Assembly (NCBI GenBank): GCA_036493755.1
Contig: DASXPG010000028.1
Span: 1-64,000 of the forward strand
DNA length: 64,000 nt
Direction: 5' to 3'
DNA from: DASXPG01 sp036493755
GTDB lineage: Bacteria; Gemmatimonadota; Gemmatimonadetes; Gemmatimonadales; JACORV01
Position 1 is the first letter of the stretch; each line of letters begins with the position of its first letter. Below, piece after piece: positions 51,689-59,386 of the stretch. The position numbers were made by a program, and so were the translations under genes. The notes under the pieces were generated by a model. It was not told the origin of the DNA, made no database searches, and saw only the letters and a list, made by a program, of their open reading frames with translations.

Positions 51689-52246
51689 ATGGAGTTGTCC
51701 GTTCGCGGGCGCGGCGATGCCGTCGCGACATTCCGTTTCATCAATGTCCATCTCATGGAAACACTGGCGGGCTGGGTCCCGACGACGCCGGAGCTGGAGG
51801 TCAAGGTCCTGTTCGGCCGCCATCTCTGGGATTTCGCGCAGCACGCCGACGCGTTCGGCAAGCGCGCGGCGGAGCTTCGTCTCCAGCTCCACGCTTCTCG
51901 CGCGCCGACCGCCGAATTGCAAGGCGTCCTCGATGATCTGCGGAGGACAACGCGCACGGCGCAGCGGCTGGGGCGACTCTACCACGGCGTTGTCCCGGGT
52001 GTCGAACGGCTCTACACCGCGTACCTCGCGCAGGTCGACGAGCTGATGGACGAGCCGACCGTCCGCATCATCGGGCACGGGCTGCTCGACACCGGTCGCA
52101 TGGGGCGCGAAGCCGAAAGCCTGAGTGCTCAAGGCGGGCCGTCGCTGGAGAACGGCGCCGGATCCACGGCATCCGGCGGACCGTTCGGGTCACTCGATCG
52201 CGTGATCGACTTCCGGCCTGCGGTCGCCGCCGAGGCCGAGGCCTGA
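51689..52246 (+). CDS. Helical protein of unknown function, possibly ferritin-like
   Basis: 185 residues: MELSVRGRGDAVATFRFINV, then a helical segment with FGRHLWDFAQHADAFGKRAA and LMDEPTVRIIGHGLL. The pattern of Glu/His on long helices (E...H...H) recalls a four-helix bundle such as ferritin-like proteins, and two such proteins follow directly, but a full di-iron signature cannot be traced. The C-terminal 45 residues are Gly/Ser/Ala-rich. The TGA stop overlaps the CTG start of the next gene (CTGA), so it is translationally coupled to it. Confidence 0.6.
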   Translation: MELSVRGRGDAVATFRFINVHLMETLAGWVPTTPELEVKVLFGRHLWDFAQHADAFGKRAAELRLQLHASRAPTAELQGVLDDLRRTTRTAQRLGRLYHGVVPGVERLYTAYLAQVDELMDEPTVRIIGHGLLDTGRMGREAESLSAQGGPSLENGAGSTASGGPFGSLDRVIDFRPAVAAEAEA

Positions 52247-53058
52247 GCGTCGCCACGGCGTTCGCCACCAGGGAAGTGCGAGGGGTCACGCTCCAGGAGG
52301 ACCCCGCGCGCGAGCCCTGCTTCCACTGCGTTACGCTGGACTCGGAGATGCAGGAGTGGCCCGGGATGTCGGATATTTCCCGCCGCGAGCGCCTGCATCG
52401 CCACATGAACAACGAGTGCGGCGCGCTCGAGATCGCGGCCCAGGCCCTGGTCGATTTTGCCGACGCGCCGTGGGACCTGAAGCTTCGTCTCGCGCGCCAG
52501 GCGGCGGACGAAGCGCGGCACACCGCGCTCCTCTACCGGCGGTTGCGGGAGTTGGGCGGCACCAAGGGTGAATTCCCGGTCGCGAATATCGAGTGGGGCA
52601 TTACCGGGATGATCGAAAACCTCGCGGGCCGGCTGGCGATCCAGAACCGGACTTTCGAGGCGGGACTCATCGACCTGCTGGGCAATCTGCGAAATACCTG
52701 GCGCGAAGCCGGTGATCACGCCACCGCCGACCTGCTCGACGGCATCCTCGCGGACGAGATCGTGCACGTCCGGTACGGCAATCGCTGGATTCGCCGCCTC
52801 ACCGAGCAACGGCCGGCCGTATTGCTCCAGGTCGCGATGGCGGTGCGTCTGCTGCGCCAGGCTCTGCGAGGGCTCGCGCCGGCGGACGGCGATGTCAATC
52901 GCTCCGGCCTGGTGCTCACGACCAAGCTACCGCCGGCGGTCTACGTATCCGGGCGGCTCGAAGCCGAATTCACGGAGGCCGAGGTCGAAGAGGTTCTGCG
53001 TCAGGCCGGATTCCGATCCATCCTTCCGCACCCACTCGTGGAGCAGGCCCGTGGCTGA
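52243..53058 (+). CDS. DUF455-type ferritin-like di-iron protein A, CTG start
   Basis: 271 residues from CTG 52243; a GTG at 52276 is the alternative but has a purine box only 2 nt away. Helical bundle with NNECGALEIAAQALVDFADA, DEARHTALLYRRLRELGG (ExxH), NRTFEAG and LADEIVHVRYGNRWIRRL (second ExxH). These match the DUF455/ferritin-like family, expected to bind two metal ions and to oxidise a bound substrate. One of two adjacent, divergent copies. Role in peptide or lipid oxidation is inferred. Confidence 0.8.
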   Translation: MSVATAFATREVRGVTLQEDPAREPCFHCVTLDSEMQEWPGMSDISRRERLHRHMNNECGALEIAAQALVDFADAPWDLKLRLARQAADEARHTALLYRRLRELGGTKGEFPVANIEWGITGMIENLAGRLAIQNRTFEAGLIDLLGNLRNTWREAGDHATADLLDGILADEIVHVRYGNRWIRRLTEQRPAVLLQVAMAVRLLRQALRGLAPADGDVNRSGLVLTTKLPPAVYVSGRLEAEFTEAEVEEVLRQAGFRSILPHPLVEQARG

Positions 53059-53797
53059 AGCCGTCGTCCCCCTCGATCCGGCCTTGTTCGGTCCCGGCCA
53101 GGCGCGTGACGCGCGCTTTACCGTGCGCGAACGCTGGGGCGAGATGGCCAATAACCCGCCGCGCACGCCCGCCTACCAACGGGAGTTTCTCCATCGCCAG
53201 GCCAATGAAGAGGCCAACGTCATGGAGCAGGCCGCGCAGAGTCTCGTGGACTTCCCGGACGAGCCATGGGAGATCCGCCTCTGCCTGGCACGCCAATGCG
53301 CCGATGAGGGCCGTCACGTCCTGCTCTACCTGCGCCTGCTGCGCGAGCGTGGCATCGGCATCGGCGAATATCCGGTGCTGAACTTCCAGTACCGCGTGCT
53401 GAGCCGCATCGACTCGCTGGTGGGCCGGCTCGCCGTGGAGAACCGGACCTTCGAGGCAGATGGGCTGGATGCCGCGACGTTCGGCGTCGCGGAGGCAAGG
53501 AAGGACGGCGACCATGCTCTCGCCGACGTACTCGACGCCCAGCAAGCGGACGAAATCGTGCATGTCGGGTTTGCCAACGCCTGGATCCGGCGCGAGGTCG
53601 AGCGCGATCCGCGCACCGTGTTGCGCATGGCAGCGGCGATCACCCGGGCCGCGCGCGCGTTCGCCACGGTGTTCGAAGGCGGCATGCAGGTGCGCTACCC
53701 GGTGGCGCAGGACGAGCGCCGAGAGGCCGGTTTTCAGGATCGGGAAATCCGGGTCGCCGCGGACCTGTCCGCTGCCCGGCGTCGCGGGGAGTCGTGA
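53051..53797 (+). CDS. DUF455-type ferritin-like di-iron protein B
   Basis: 248 residues, GTG 53051 overlapping the previous gene by 8 bp. Same family as copy A: RQANEEANVMEQAAQSLVDF, DEGRHVLLYLRLLRERG, NRTFEADGLDA and QQADEIVHVGFANAWI. Each copy keeps its own two Glu/His pairs, so both could bind a di-iron centre and form homo- or heterodimers. The N-terminal extension with PLDPALFGPGQARDARFTVR differs between the copies. Just upstream of asnB (4 bp gap). Confidence 0.82.
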   Translation: MAEAVVPLDPALFGPGQARDARFTVRERWGEMANNPPRTPAYQREFLHRQANEEANVMEQAAQSLVDFPDEPWEIRLCLARQCADEGRHVLLYLRLLRERGIGIGEYPVLNFQYRVLSRIDSLVGRLAVENRTFEADGLDAATFGVAEARKDGDHALADVLDAQQADEIVHVGFANAWIRREVERDPRTVLRMAAAITRAARAFATVFEGGMQVRYPVAQDERREAGFQDREIRVAADLSAARRRGES

Positions 53798-53801
53798 TGC
53801 C

Positions 53802-55709
53802 GTGTGCGGAATAGCGGGTTTCGCGAGCGCATCGCCCGATGCCGATGATGTAAATCGGCTCCGACGCGCGCTGGGAGTTCTCCAGCACCGCGGACCCGAC
53901 GATGAAGGTTGGCTGACCCACCCCACCACCCCTGACCGCGGCCCGCTCGTCGGGCTCGGCAATCGCAGGCTCCGCATCATCGATCTCTCGCCTGGTGGCC
54001 ATCAGCCCATGACGACGGCTGACGGCCGGTACTCCATCACGTACAACGGCGAGATCTACAACTACCGCGAGCTACGCTCCGACCTCGAAACGGCCGGGCA
54101 TCGCTTCGTGTCGAGCAGCGACACCGAAGTTCTGCTCCACGCCTGGGCCGCGTGGGGTACGGATGCCTTGCCGCGCCTGGACGGGATGTTTGCTTTTGCC
54201 ATACTCGATCGTGTCGAGCAACGGCTGACGCTGGCACGCGACCCCGCCGGGATCAAGCCGTTGTTCTTTCACGTCACGCTCCCGGACGCCATCGTGTTCG
54301 CTTCCGAGATCAAGGCGATTCGCGAGTTGCGGACCGTCGGCTCGCGCGTCAATCCAACACGCTTGAGAGATTACCTGGTCGAGCGCTTTACCGGTCGCGG
54401 CGACGCGACACTGCTGGAGGACGTTCAGCAGGTGCCGCCGGGTCACTATCTCACCGTCTCGCTGCGGCAGCCGGGCGTTCCTGCGCTAACGCGTTACTGG
54501 GAGTACGGCACCGAAGAAAGCCGCCCCGTGAGTTTCGCGTCGGCCGTGGACGAGCTTCGGGATCTGCTGACGGACAGCGTTCGCAGTCACCTGCGCAGCG
54601 ACGTGCCGCTCGGCTTCTTGCTGTCCGGCGGCCTGGATTCATCCTCGGTCCTGACGATCGCGCGCCAGGTGCTCGGTGCCGATGCCGATCTGCGAACGTA
54701 CAGCTATATCGACGATGACCCGATGCTCAACGAGAGCATCTATCAGGTGTGCGTGACGGCAGCGAATCGCGCGACACGTCATGCTGTCCGTGTCGAACCG
54801 GAAGAGCTGGTGCGGGACTGGGACCAGTTCATGGACATCCAGCAGGAGCCGTTCTTCAGCCCGGTCGTGTACGTGCAGTACCGGGTATTGGAGCGCGCCC
54901 GCGAGGACGGCGTCAAGGTGATCCTCGGGGGCCAGGGCGCGGACGAGCTCTTCGCGGGGTACCAGCGGTTCGCGACCGCCCGCGCCGCCTCGCTCTGGCG
55001 CCAGGGCCGCTGGATGGACGCGGGCCGCCTCATCGGCTCGGCAGCGCAACGATGGCAAACGCCGCGGCTCTCGTTGATGCGAACCAGCCTTGCGCTCGCG
55101 CTGCCGCCGCTGGTGGCCGACGCCTATCGGGCGGTCCGCCATGCCGGGCGGGCGACCAGTGTGCCCGACTGGCTCAACACCGGTTGGTTCACGGGGCAGG
55201 GCGTGCCGCCCGTCAGGCAATGGTCTCCGGCCGGCGATGACGTGCTGCGGGAATTCCTGGAATACACCCTGACGAGCACGCACCTTCAGGATCTCATGCG
55301 CTTCGAGGATCGCAGCGGGATGGCCCTGTCCATGGAGAGCCGCGTACCGTTTCTCGCGCCGCGCCTGCTGCGCTTCGCCTCGGCGTTGCCGGAGGAATTC
55401 CTCGTTTCGGAGAGCGGGAAGTCCAAGTTCATCTTGCGCGAGGCAATGCGCGGCTTGGTACCGGACGCGATCCTCGACCGGCGTGTGAAGGTCGGCTTCT
55501 CGGTGCCGGTTGTACGGTGGCTGGTGCAGTCCTCGTCGTGGGTTGAGGGCAAACTGGCGATGGCCGAGGATTGTCCCGCGGTGTTCGCGCCGGCTCTTCG
55601 CAGGCGCTGGCAACAGGTCCAGCAGGGTGACGTCGTCGGCGCATACGAGCTGTGGGGTATCTTCTCGCTGTTGACGTGGGCCGAGCGGGGGGCCATGCAA
55701 TGGCAGTAA
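53802..55709 (+). CDS. asnB: Asparagine synthetase-type glutamine amidotransferase (lasso-cyclase-like context)
   Basis: 635 residues from GTG 53802, so that Met removal leaves Cys2 (CGIAGF) as the glutaminase nucleophile. The glutaminase domain is complete (LQHRGPDDEGW, LGNRRLRIIDLSPGGHQP, YNGEIYNYRELR). The synthetase domain has PP-loop SGGLDSSS (275-282) and ILGGQGADELFAGY. Lasso cyclases are AsnB homologues that adenylate a side-chain carboxylate and usually lose glutaminase activity; this one retains it, so it may transfer NH3 to an acid or simply make asparagine. The cluster context favours peptide modification. It overlaps the next ORF by 10 bp. Confidence 0.92.
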   Translation: MCGIAGFASASPDADDVNRLRRALGVLQHRGPDDEGWLTHPTTPDRGPLVGLGNRRLRIIDLSPGGHQPMTTADGRYSITYNGEIYNYRELRSDLETAGHRFVSSSDTEVLLHAWAAWGTDALPRLDGMFAFAILDRVEQRLTLARDPAGIKPLFFHVTLPDAIVFASEIKAIRELRTVGSRVNPTRLRDYLVERFTGRGDATLLEDVQQVPPGHYLTVSLRQPGVPALTRYWEYGTEESRPVSFASAVDELRDLLTDSVRSHLRSDVPLGFLLSGGLDSSSVLTIARQVLGADADLRTYSYIDDDPMLNESIYQVCVTAANRATRHAVRVEPEELVRDWDQFMDIQQEPFFSPVVYVQYRVLERAREDGVKVILGGQGADELFAGYQRFATARAASLWRQGRWMDAGRLIGSAAQRWQTPRLSLMRTSLALALPPLVADAYRAVRHAGRATSVPDWLNTGWFTGQGVPPVRQWSPAGDDVLREFLEYTLTSTHLQDLMRFEDRSGMALSMESRVPFLAPRLLRFASALPEEFLVSESGKSKFILREAMRGLVPDAILDRRVKVGFSVPVVRWLVQSSSWVEGKLAMAEDCPAVFAPALRRRWQQVQQGDVVGAYELWGIFSLLTWAERGAMQWQ

Positions 55710-55897
55710 CGGTGTTTCCCGGGACGCCCGACACGGCCTGGATCAACGAGCTCAGCGACGAGGAGTGCATGGAGGTGTTCTGGCTCTACGTCGATCCGCC
55801 CGAACCATTCCTGAATGCGCACCCGGCCCCCTTGCTGGGCGCGGCGATGCGGCATGCGCTCCGGCTCATCGTGGCCGATCAGCGGGGACCGGCGTGA
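55700..55897 (+). CDS. Small protein between asnB and the squalene-synthase-family gene
   Basis: 65 residues, ATG 55700 inside the end of asnB and a GTGA overlap with the next gene, so it is held in a translationally coupled chain. Sequence features: MAVTVFPGTPDTAWINELSD, an acidic middle with EECMEVFWLYVDPPEP and an Ala/Leu-rich end. It does not look like a membrane protein and I recognise no family. It could be a small accessory subunit or, less likely, a second peptide substrate. Confidence 0.6.
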   Translation: MAVTVFPGTPDTAWINELSDEECMEVFWLYVDPPEPFLNAHPAPLLGAAMRHALRLIVADQRGPA

Positions 55898-56913
55898 ACG
55901 ACACCTCGACCGACCGCGCCTTCTGCGAGCGCATGTTGCCCGGTGTGTCGCGCACCTTCGCGCTCACCATCCGGCTGCTGCCGCCGGGCCTCGAGTATCC
56001 GGTGCTGGTCGCGTACCTCCTGTGCCGCGTCGCCGACACCATCGAAGACTCGACCCTCTTGCCGGTGGCGTTGAAGGTGTCGTTGCTCGAACACTTCCGG
56101 ACTTGCCTCGACGACGACGGTCCCGATGCCGCGGCGCTGCACGCGGCATTCGCCGGTACGTCCGACGAAGAGACGCTGGCCCGCGAAGCCGACATCGTGC
56201 TGCGCGAATTTCGTCGTCTGCCTGGAGCGCAACGCGCGGCGATCCGGCCCTGGGTGCAGGAGATGTGCACCGGCATGGCATCGTTCGTCGCCGCGGGCGG
56301 CAGCGAAGGCTCGGGCCGGCTCCAGATGCTGGCCAGCGTCGAGGAGCTGGAGCGCTACTGCTATTTCGTCGCCGGGACCGTGGGTCACCTGCTGACGGCG
56401 CTCTTCCGGCTGCACGATGGCGAGATGACCGAGGCGCAGTACCAGCGCCTTGAATCCCTCGCAACCAGCTTCGGCCTCGGTCTCCAGATGACCAACATCG
56501 TGAAGGACGTGGCCGATGACCGCGGGCGGGGCGTGAGCTTCGTGCCGCGCGAGCTGTTCGAGACCAGCGGCATCAAGCCGGAGGATCTGCCGGCGGCGGC
56601 GCGCGATGGATTGGCGGGGCGGGTGATGCAGCCGCTGATCGCGCGGGCCCGGCGGCACCTCGCGTCGGCCCTCGACTACTGCACCACGCTGCCGCGCCGG
56701 CAGTATCGCATCCGGCTCTTCTGCCTGACGTCGCTCTACTTCGCGGCGCGCACCCTGCGGCTGGCGCGGCGCGAACCGGCGCTGCTGGGCGGCGAGCGCA
56801 AGATCAAGATCAGCCGTGGCGCGGTGTATCGGACCCTGGCGATGACCTATCTCGTCGCGCCCGTCGATGCTTTGGTCCGCGCGTATTTCGTTCGGCTCGA
56901 AGGAGCCGGCTAG
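55894..56913 (+). CDS. Squalene/phytoene synthase family enzyme
   Basis: 339 residues, GTG 55894. Condenses two prenyl diphosphates (FPP or GGPP) head to head. Both Asp-rich motifs are present: D48-TIED in CRVADTIEDS and QMTNIVKDVADDRGRGVSF. SRTFALTIRLLPPGLEYPV at the start and the KIKISRGAV segment near the end are closer to squalene synthase than to phytoene synthase. Probably makes squalene, perhaps for hopanoids or sterols; with the hydroxylase at 46210 this hints that an isoprenoid is part of the cluster product or its membrane target. Confidence 0.9.
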   Translation: MNDTSTDRAFCERMLPGVSRTFALTIRLLPPGLEYPVLVAYLLCRVADTIEDSTLLPVALKVSLLEHFRTCLDDDGPDAAALHAAFAGTSDEETLAREADIVLREFRRLPGAQRAAIRPWVQEMCTGMASFVAAGGSEGSGRLQMLASVEELERYCYFVAGTVGHLLTALFRLHDGEMTEAQYQRLESLATSFGLGLQMTNIVKDVADDRGRGVSFVPRELFETSGIKPEDLPAAARDGLAGRVMQPLIARARRHLASALDYCTTLPRRQYRIRLFCLTSLYFAARTLRLARREPALLGGERKIKISRGAVYRTLAMTYLVAPVDALVRAYFVRLEGAG

Positions 56914-59178
56914 GTGACTTCGCCGAACGTCGCGATCGACGTGCTCGGCAGCCTGAAGGAGTCGCTCGCGGGCCGCTACCAGGTCGAGAAGGAATTGGGG
57001 AGCGGCGGGATGGCGTGGGTCTACCGCGCCAAGGACATGCGCCACCACCGGCCGGTCGCGGTGAAAGTACTGCGGCCCGATATCGCCGCCGCGATGGGAG
57101 CCGATCTCTTCCTGCGCGAGATCGAAATCCTCGCGGCGCTGACCCATCCACACATCCTTCCGCTGCACGACTCGGGCGCCGCCGGCGCGCTGCTGTATTA
57201 CGTGATGCCCTTCGTCGAGGGGGAATCGCTGCGCGACCGGCTGGTGCGCGAGCGCCGGCTCCCGTTAGGCGAGGCGCTGCGGCTGGCCCGCGGCGTGGCC
57301 ATGGCGCTGGACTATGCCCACCGGCGCGGCATCATCCACCGCGACATCAAGCCCGAGAACATCCTCATCCTCGAGAACGAGCCGATGCTGGCCGACTTCG
57401 GCATCGCACTGGCCCAGCGTGATGGCCGGCCGGCCGAAGCGGCGGGAGTGTCGATCGGCACGCCGGTCTACATGAGTCCCGAGCAGGCGCTGGCCGATGG
57501 GCGCATCGACGGACGCACCGACCAGTACTCGATCGGTATCGTGCTGTACGAAATGCTCGCCGGCCAGCCGCCCTACGTCGGCGGCGACATGCTGGCCATC
57601 ACCGCGCAGAAGCTGGTCGATCCGCTCCCCGAAATCGCCGAGATCATCGGCGGCGTGGTGTCGCCGGCGCTGACGACGCTGCTTGCCAAAGTTCTGGACC
57701 ACAGTCCCGATGCGCGCTACGGCAGCGCCGCGGAGCTGGCGGAGGCGCTGGATGAAATCGAAGCGGCGCGGCATGGGCGGAGCACCGTGCCGGTGCGCGT
57801 CACCCGCCGGGCGTCGGTCGCGGTCATGCCCCTTGCAAACGTCAGCGGCGATCCGGCCGACGAATTCTTCAGCGACGGCATCAGCGAAGAGCTAACCAAT
57901 ATCCTGGCCGCGGTGGATGGACTCGACGTCGTGGCACGCGCGTCGGCGTTCGCCTTCAAGGGCCGCACCGACAGCCGCGAAATCGGCCGCAAGCTCGGCG
58001 TGACCCACCTCCTGCGGGGCGAGGCGCAGCGCATCGGCGAGAAGGTGCGCATTTCGGCCGAGCTGCTGTCGGCCGGCGACGGCGGCACAATCTGGTCGGA
58101 CGACTTCGACCGGCGGCTCGACGAGGTGGGCAGCGTCCGCGACGAGATCATTCGGAACGTCACCGTTCGCCTGGTGCAGGGCGACACTCCCGAAGAAATC
58201 CACGGGCGGGTGTCGGTCAGCTCCGAGGCCTACGACCAGTTTCTGAAGGGTCGCTTCCACTGGAATCGCCGGACGGCGAGCGAGCTGGAGAAGAGCATCG
58301 ACTGCTTTCATCGCGCCATCGAGGGCGAGCCGTCGTTCGCGCGGGCCCATGCTGGTCTCGCCGATAGCTATCTCATCCTCGGCGTGTACGGGATGCGCTC
58401 GACCGCGACGGTGATGCGTGAGGCCGAGCATGCGGCGCGGGTCGCCTTGGCTCTCGACGCGACGCTCGCCGAGGCGCTGACGACGCGCGGTTGCGTGCGG
58501 GCGATGTATGGCTGGGAGTGGGATGCTTCGGATGCCGACTTCCGCCGCGCCATCGCGCTCAATCCGCAGTACCCGACGGCCAAGCAGTGGTATGCGATGA
58601 ACTGTCTCGCGCCGCGGGGCCGCTTCCAGGATGCGCTGGAGCAGCTCGAAAATGCGCGCAAGCTTGACCCGTTGTCGCTGGCGGTGCGGATCAGCGTGGG
58701 GCTGGTCTGGCTCTTCGCGCGCGACGCCGAGCGGGCGGAAGAGGTGCTGCGCGAAGCGATCGAGCTCGACAAGAGTTTTGGCGTCGCGCATTTCTTCCTG
58801 GGGCGCGTCCTCGAGTATGCCGGCCGCCTCGGCGAAGCCGCCGATGCGTTCGAGCTGGCCATTGCGCACACCGAGCGCAGCACCGAAGCGGTGGCCGCGC
58901 TGGCGCGGGCCAGGGCGTTGATCGGACGTCGCAAGGACGCCGACGATTTGCGCGAAGAGCTGGAGCGTCGCGCGCTCGCCGGGGAATACGTCTCACCGGC
59001 GCTCTTTGGGCAGATTCAACTGGGCCTGGGCAACAAGGACCAAGCGATCACGTGGCTGGAGCGCGCGGTCGATGCACGCTCCGCCGACGCGGCTTGGCTC
59101 GCGGTGAATCCCACCTTCGACGGACTGCGCGACGACGAACGCTTTGCCGCTATTCTTCAGAGAATCGGCTTAAAGTAG
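56914..59178 (+). CDS. Ser/Thr protein kinase with C-terminal TolB-like and TPR domains
   Basis: 754 residues, GTG directly after the previous TAG, with AAGGAG upstream (about 56899-56904). Kinase domain about 20-285: LGSGGMAWVYRAKD, VAVKVLRPD, IIHRDIKPENILI, LADFGIAL, GTPVYMSPEQA. Residues about 305-440 are TolB-N/FlgO-like (SVAVMPLANVSGDPADEFFS, LGVTHLLRGEAQRIGEKVRI), then TPR repeats to the end (AIALNPQYPTAKQWYAMNC, ARAHAGLADSYLILGVYG). No membrane helix is evident. The same TolB/TPR module is exported in the genes at 23580 and 25307. Its last codon is 3 bp upstream of tRNA-Sec. Confidence 0.93.
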   Translation: MTSPNVAIDVLGSLKESLAGRYQVEKELGSGGMAWVYRAKDMRHHRPVAVKVLRPDIAAAMGADLFLREIEILAALTHPHILPLHDSGAAGALLYYVMPFVEGESLRDRLVRERRLPLGEALRLARGVAMALDYAHRRGIIHRDIKPENILILENEPMLADFGIALAQRDGRPAEAAGVSIGTPVYMSPEQALADGRIDGRTDQYSIGIVLYEMLAGQPPYVGGDMLAITAQKLVDPLPEIAEIIGGVVSPALTTLLAKVLDHSPDARYGSAAELAEALDEIEAARHGRSTVPVRVTRRASVAVMPLANVSGDPADEFFSDGISEELTNILAAVDGLDVVARASAFAFKGRTDSREIGRKLGVTHLLRGEAQRIGEKVRISAELLSAGDGGTIWSDDFDRRLDEVGSVRDEIIRNVTVRLVQGDTPEEIHGRVSVSSEAYDQFLKGRFHWNRRTASELEKSIDCFHRAIEGEPSFARAHAGLADSYLILGVYGMRSTATVMREAEHAARVALALDATLAEALTTRGCVRAMYGWEWDASDADFRRAIALNPQYPTAKQWYAMNCLAPRGRFQDALEQLENARKLDPLSLAVRISVGLVWLFARDAERAEEVLREAIELDKSFGVAHFFLGRVLEYAGRLGEAADAFELAIAHTERSTEAVAALARARALIGRRKDADDLREELERRALAGEYVSPALFGQIQLGLGNKDQAITWLERAVDARSADAAWLAVNPTFDGLRDDERFAAILQRIGLK

Positions 59179-59181
59179 CCC

Positions 59182-59278
59182 GGGGGCGGATCGGGCCTGG
59201 TGGTCTGACCAGTCTTCAAAACTGGCTGGACTTCGCTCCGCGAAGTTTGGTGGGTTCGATTCCCACACGCTCCCGCCA
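59182..59278 (+). tRNA. selC: tRNA-Sec(UCA), selC, with encoded CCA
   Basis: 97 nt. Acceptor GGGGGCGG (59182-59189) with ACGCTCCC (59267-59274), seven pairs plus one G-A mismatch; discriminator G and encoded CCA (59276-59278). Weak D stem TCGGG/TCTGA with loop CCTGGTGG. Anticodon stem CCAGT/ACTGG with loop CTTCAAA, anticodon TCA (59216-59218). A long variable arm ACTTCGC/GCGAAGT (59230-59246) has a 3-nt loop. T-arm GTGGG/CCCAC with TTCGATT. The UCA anticodon, large variable arm and long acceptor identify selenocysteine tRNA. It starts 3 bp after a kinase stop, so it may be cotranscribed. Confidence 0.93.
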
Positions 59279-59386
59279 TAACCGATTTGCGGCCCCCAAT
59301 CGCTCGCAATGCACCAATTCTGGGCAATGAGCCTCATTCGCTAGCGAAGACTTCCGGCGCAGTATTTGCCGACCTGACGGCCTGTG

